A stretch of 64,000 nt of DNA from 13-2-20CM-66-19 sp963824395 (lineage in GTDB: Bacteria; Pseudomonadota; Gammaproteobacteria; Steroidobacterales; Steroidobacteraceae), in assembly GCA_963824395.1 (NCBI GenBank), contig CAWGPF010000001.1:2046001-2110000 (forward strand), read 5' to 3'. Shown here one piece after another: positions 62,346 to 64,000 of the stretch (its first letter is position 1; each line of letters begins with the position of its first letter). The translations under genes were made by a program, and so were the position numbers. The notes beneath the pieces are model-generated. The model made no database searches and was not told the origin of the DNA. It was given only the letters and a program-made list of their open reading frames with translations.

Positions 62346-63149
62346 TTACTGTTCGCCGGCGGTGATCGCCGCGACGCTGACGTCCATCACTTCGCGCCCG
62401 CCGCCGCGGCGCACGCCGCGCACCGGGGCTGCGTCCAGGTAGTCACGCCCCACGGCCAGGCGGCAGTGCTTCGGCCCCATGGGCTCCAGGTGCGTGACAT
62501 CGATACCGAGCCATCCCTGCGCATCCTCGAGCCACGCGTCCACCCAGGCGTGACTGGCCGATTCCGCACCGTCCACGCTGCACAGGTAGCCGCTCACGTA
62601 GCGCGCCGGAATCCCCGCGGCGCGGCAGCAGGATACGAACACATGCGCCTGGTCCTGGCAGACCCCCTGGCCGCGCGTGAAGACTACGGCCGCCGAGTCC
62701 TCGACGCTCGTGGTGCCCGGAGTGTAGCGCACGCGCTCGTAGACGCCCCCGGCTAGGCTGTAGAGCCGCTCGCGCAGCGAGCCCGGGCGCGTGATGTGGG
62801 AGTGCGCGAGCGCGATCATCTCCGCGCTCGGCTGCGTGAGCGGCGTCGGCGCAAGATAGGCGAGCGGCGAGAGCGTCCCGTCGAAACTTACGAATTCCTC
62901 ATCCCCGGTCATCTCGACAATGCCGCGGACCTCGAGGCTGATCTCCCGATGCGGCTCCTCGAGGGTGAGCAGGTGCGTGAGGTTGCCGTGGGCGTCGGTC
63001 TGCTCGGTGCGGCGTCCCGGCGCCCGCAGGCTCCACGAGAGGATGCGCTGGCTGCCCTCGCGCCGCGGCGTCAGGCGCAGCGTCTGCGCCGTGTACTTGA
63101 CCGGCTCCTCGTAGCGGTAGGTGGTGCGGTGAACGATGTGAAGCTGCAT
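62346..63149 (-). CDS. Transglutaminase-like protein of the Anbu module
   Basis: A 267-residue protein of the transglutaminase-like fold with an N-terminal beta-barrel. The N-terminal domain is MQLHIVHRTTYRYEEPVKY. The catalytic triad is Cys164 (QGVCQDQAHVF), His200 (SASHAWVDAW) and Asp217 (WLGIDVTH). Family members occur beside Anbu, alpha-E and circularly permuted ATP-grasp genes and may cut or form amide bonds in peptides or polymers. It is 10 bases after the phosphatase gene stop and 21 bases before anbu. Confidence 0.92.
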   Translation of the reverse strand: MQLHIVHRTTYRYEEPVKYTAQTLRLTPRREGSQRILSWSLRAPGRRTEQTDAHGNLTHLLTLEEPHREISLEVRGIVEMTGDEEFVSFDGTLSPLAYLAPTPLTQPSAEMIALAHSHITRPGSLRERLYSLAGGVYERVRYTPGTTSVEDSAAVVFTRGQGVCQDQAHVFVSCCRAAGIPARYVSGYLCSVDGAESASHAWVDAWLEDAQGWLGIDVTHLEPMGPKHCRLAVGRDYLDAAPVRGVRRGGGREVMDVSVAAITAGEQ

Positions 63150-63159
63150 CGGTGGTTCT

Positions 63160-63951
63160 TCAGGGCGTGGCGGCGCGTCTGGTCATGAGCGCGGTGATCT
63201 CTTTGCGGGCGGCGGCGAGATCCTTGAGGAAAGCCGGGTCCGCGTGCAGACGTGCGAGGAGCGCTGCCGCGGCCAGGCGCCCGGCGACGACATCGGAGGG
63301 GTAATGAAAGCCGCACACGACGCGGCTCTCCCCGAAGGCGACGCCGCGCGCCAGCAGCTGGTCGGCATACTGGGGCACGAGCTCGGCGAGCAGCGACCCC
63401 CACAGCCAGCCGAGCGTCGCGTGCCCGGACGGGTAGGAGCCGGAGTCCGCCAGCCCCGCGTAGGTGATCTCGCACCGGGGCAGTTGTGGATACTCGACGA
63501 AGGGACGGTGGCGGCCGCCGCTGCCGACGTTCTTCTTGAGGGGCGCCAGCAGCAGCTCGGCGTCGCTGCGCACCTGGCTCATGAGGCGCAAAAAGTTCGG
63601 CGTGCTGGCCGGGCTCAAGGTGATGCCCAGCAGGTAGGTGAAGCGCGGCGCGACCTTGAGCGGATCCGTCGGCGGCACATCATCGGCGTGCGCTTCCTCG
63701 GCACGTGCCGTTCCGATCAGCGCGCGCGTGTGAAAGTAGCTCTCCACGTCCGCCGCCTTCGCCATCGAGTCATCGGCCGGCGCACCCGGCAGCCACGCCT
63801 CGATGTGCAGCGCCACGGCCGGGTCGAGGTAGCCGGCGTTGACCGGACGTGCCTGCACGACCGCCGCCGCGCAGGCGAACGACAGGATGAGCGCCGCAAG
63901 GCGCACGCCGGCTGCGGGCCGGGGAAGGGCATGGTGTGCACGGTTCGTCAT
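63160..63951 (-). CDS. Exported PAP2-type (class A) acid phosphatase
   Basis: A 263-residue phosphatase with a signal peptide (LAALILSFACAAAVVQA, cleavage near ARP-V). The three vanadate-type motifs are visible: KKNVGSGGRHRPF (Lys and Arg-Pro), SYPSGHA, and SRVVCGFHYPSDV (catalytic His after Gly-Phe). This resembles periplasmic class A non-specific acid phosphatases. I use the ATG at 63951 (MTNRAHH). The gene is first in a run with the transglutaminase and Anbu genes, although export and the intracellular protease fit poorly together. Confidence 0.9.
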   Translation of the reverse strand: MTNRAHHALPRPAAGVRLAALILSFACAAAVVQARPVNAGYLDPAVALHIEAWLPGAPADDSMAKAADVESYFHTRALIGTARAEEAHADDVPPTDPLKVAPRFTYLLGITLSPASTPNFLRLMSQVRSDAELLLAPLKKNVGSGGRHRPFVEYPQLPRCEITYAGLADSGSYPSGHATLGWLWGSLLAELVPQYADQLLARGVAFGESRVVCGFHYPSDVVAGRLAAAALLARLHADPAFLKDLAAARKEITALMTRRAATP

Positions 63952-64000
63952 GTTCGTCGGAGCACCTGCTGAGAGTGGCAAGGACGCGGTTCAGAAGGAC

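Noticed and set aside
1..64000. CRISPR arrays, insertion sequences, tRNA or rRNA genes
   Set aside because: No regularly spaced repeat series, transposase-like frame or RNA-gene-like sequence was seen by eye; a tRNA search program was not run.

Overview
This is a GC-rich chromosomal window from a free-living, aerobic proteobacterium. The gene types (SlyX, Uup, an Fpg/Nei glycosylase, a TonB-dependent receptor with a VVVTAQKR plug start, YeiH, a cyanophycin operon and an Anbu protease) fit a Gammaproteobacterium of the Steroidobacterales/Nevskiales/Xanthomonadales type, but that placement is inference. I saw no rRNA, tRNA, CRISPR array, transposase or integrase. About 57 protein genes are supported. 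Many are GTG-started and several pairs overlap by 4 bases.

Layout. 0-5 kb: a Pro/Tyr-rich secreted protein, a TetR regulator, a cupin, a second TetR regulator with a double palindromic operator heading an Lnt-like N-acyltransferase operon, and an alpha/beta hydrolase. 5-13 kb: Uup, an exported methyltransferase-like protein, an APC permease, an MFS transporter, a lone T4 gp19-type tail-tube protein and a glycine-zipper secreted protein. 13-20 kb: a co-directional run with a two-subunit molybdenum hydroxylase (IorA/IorB type), exported amidohydrolase, sulfotransferase, FrnE-type DsbA protein and YgjP-type metalloprotease. 20-27 kb: glucose-6-phosphate dehydrogenase, glycogen phosphorylase, PPK2, SlyX, an SGNH hydrolase with a frameshift that displaces its catalytic Asp-His motif, and a small lipoprotein. 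27-35 kb: quinohemoprotein alcohol dehydrogenase, persulfide dioxygenase-rhodanese fusion, multicopper oxidase, phospholipase C/acid phosphatase-like protein and a fasciclin protein. 35-46 kb: DNA glycosylase, ABC exporter, Rieske oxygenase, two tandem paralogous lipoproteins, a truncated beta/gamma-crystallin domain, GNAT acetyltransferase, Tat-exported amidase and TonB receptor. 46-56 kb: YeiH with a small Cys/His partner, SDR, ATP-dependent DNA ligase, DUF4239-like protein, MttB-family protein, cysteine desulfurase-like protein and small secreted proteins.

56-64 kb is the most coherent system. Cyanophycinase, cyanophycin synthetase and a second Mur-ligase-like protein form one operon. The third gene has no ATG, GTG or TTG that preserves its conserved N-terminus and appears to start at a CTG that overlaps the cphA stop and has a good ribosome binding site. 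Converging on it with a 25-base gap is an operon of a PAP2 phosphatase, a transglutaminase-family protein and the proteasome-like Anbu protease. Making and degrading an Asp/Arg storage polymer thus sits beside an Anbu/transglutaminase module, without the alpha-E and ATP-grasp genes that usually accompany Anbu.

Most functions are assigned from recognisable motifs without database searches. Start codons were chosen from ribosome binding sites, overlaps and family N-termini where these could be seen.
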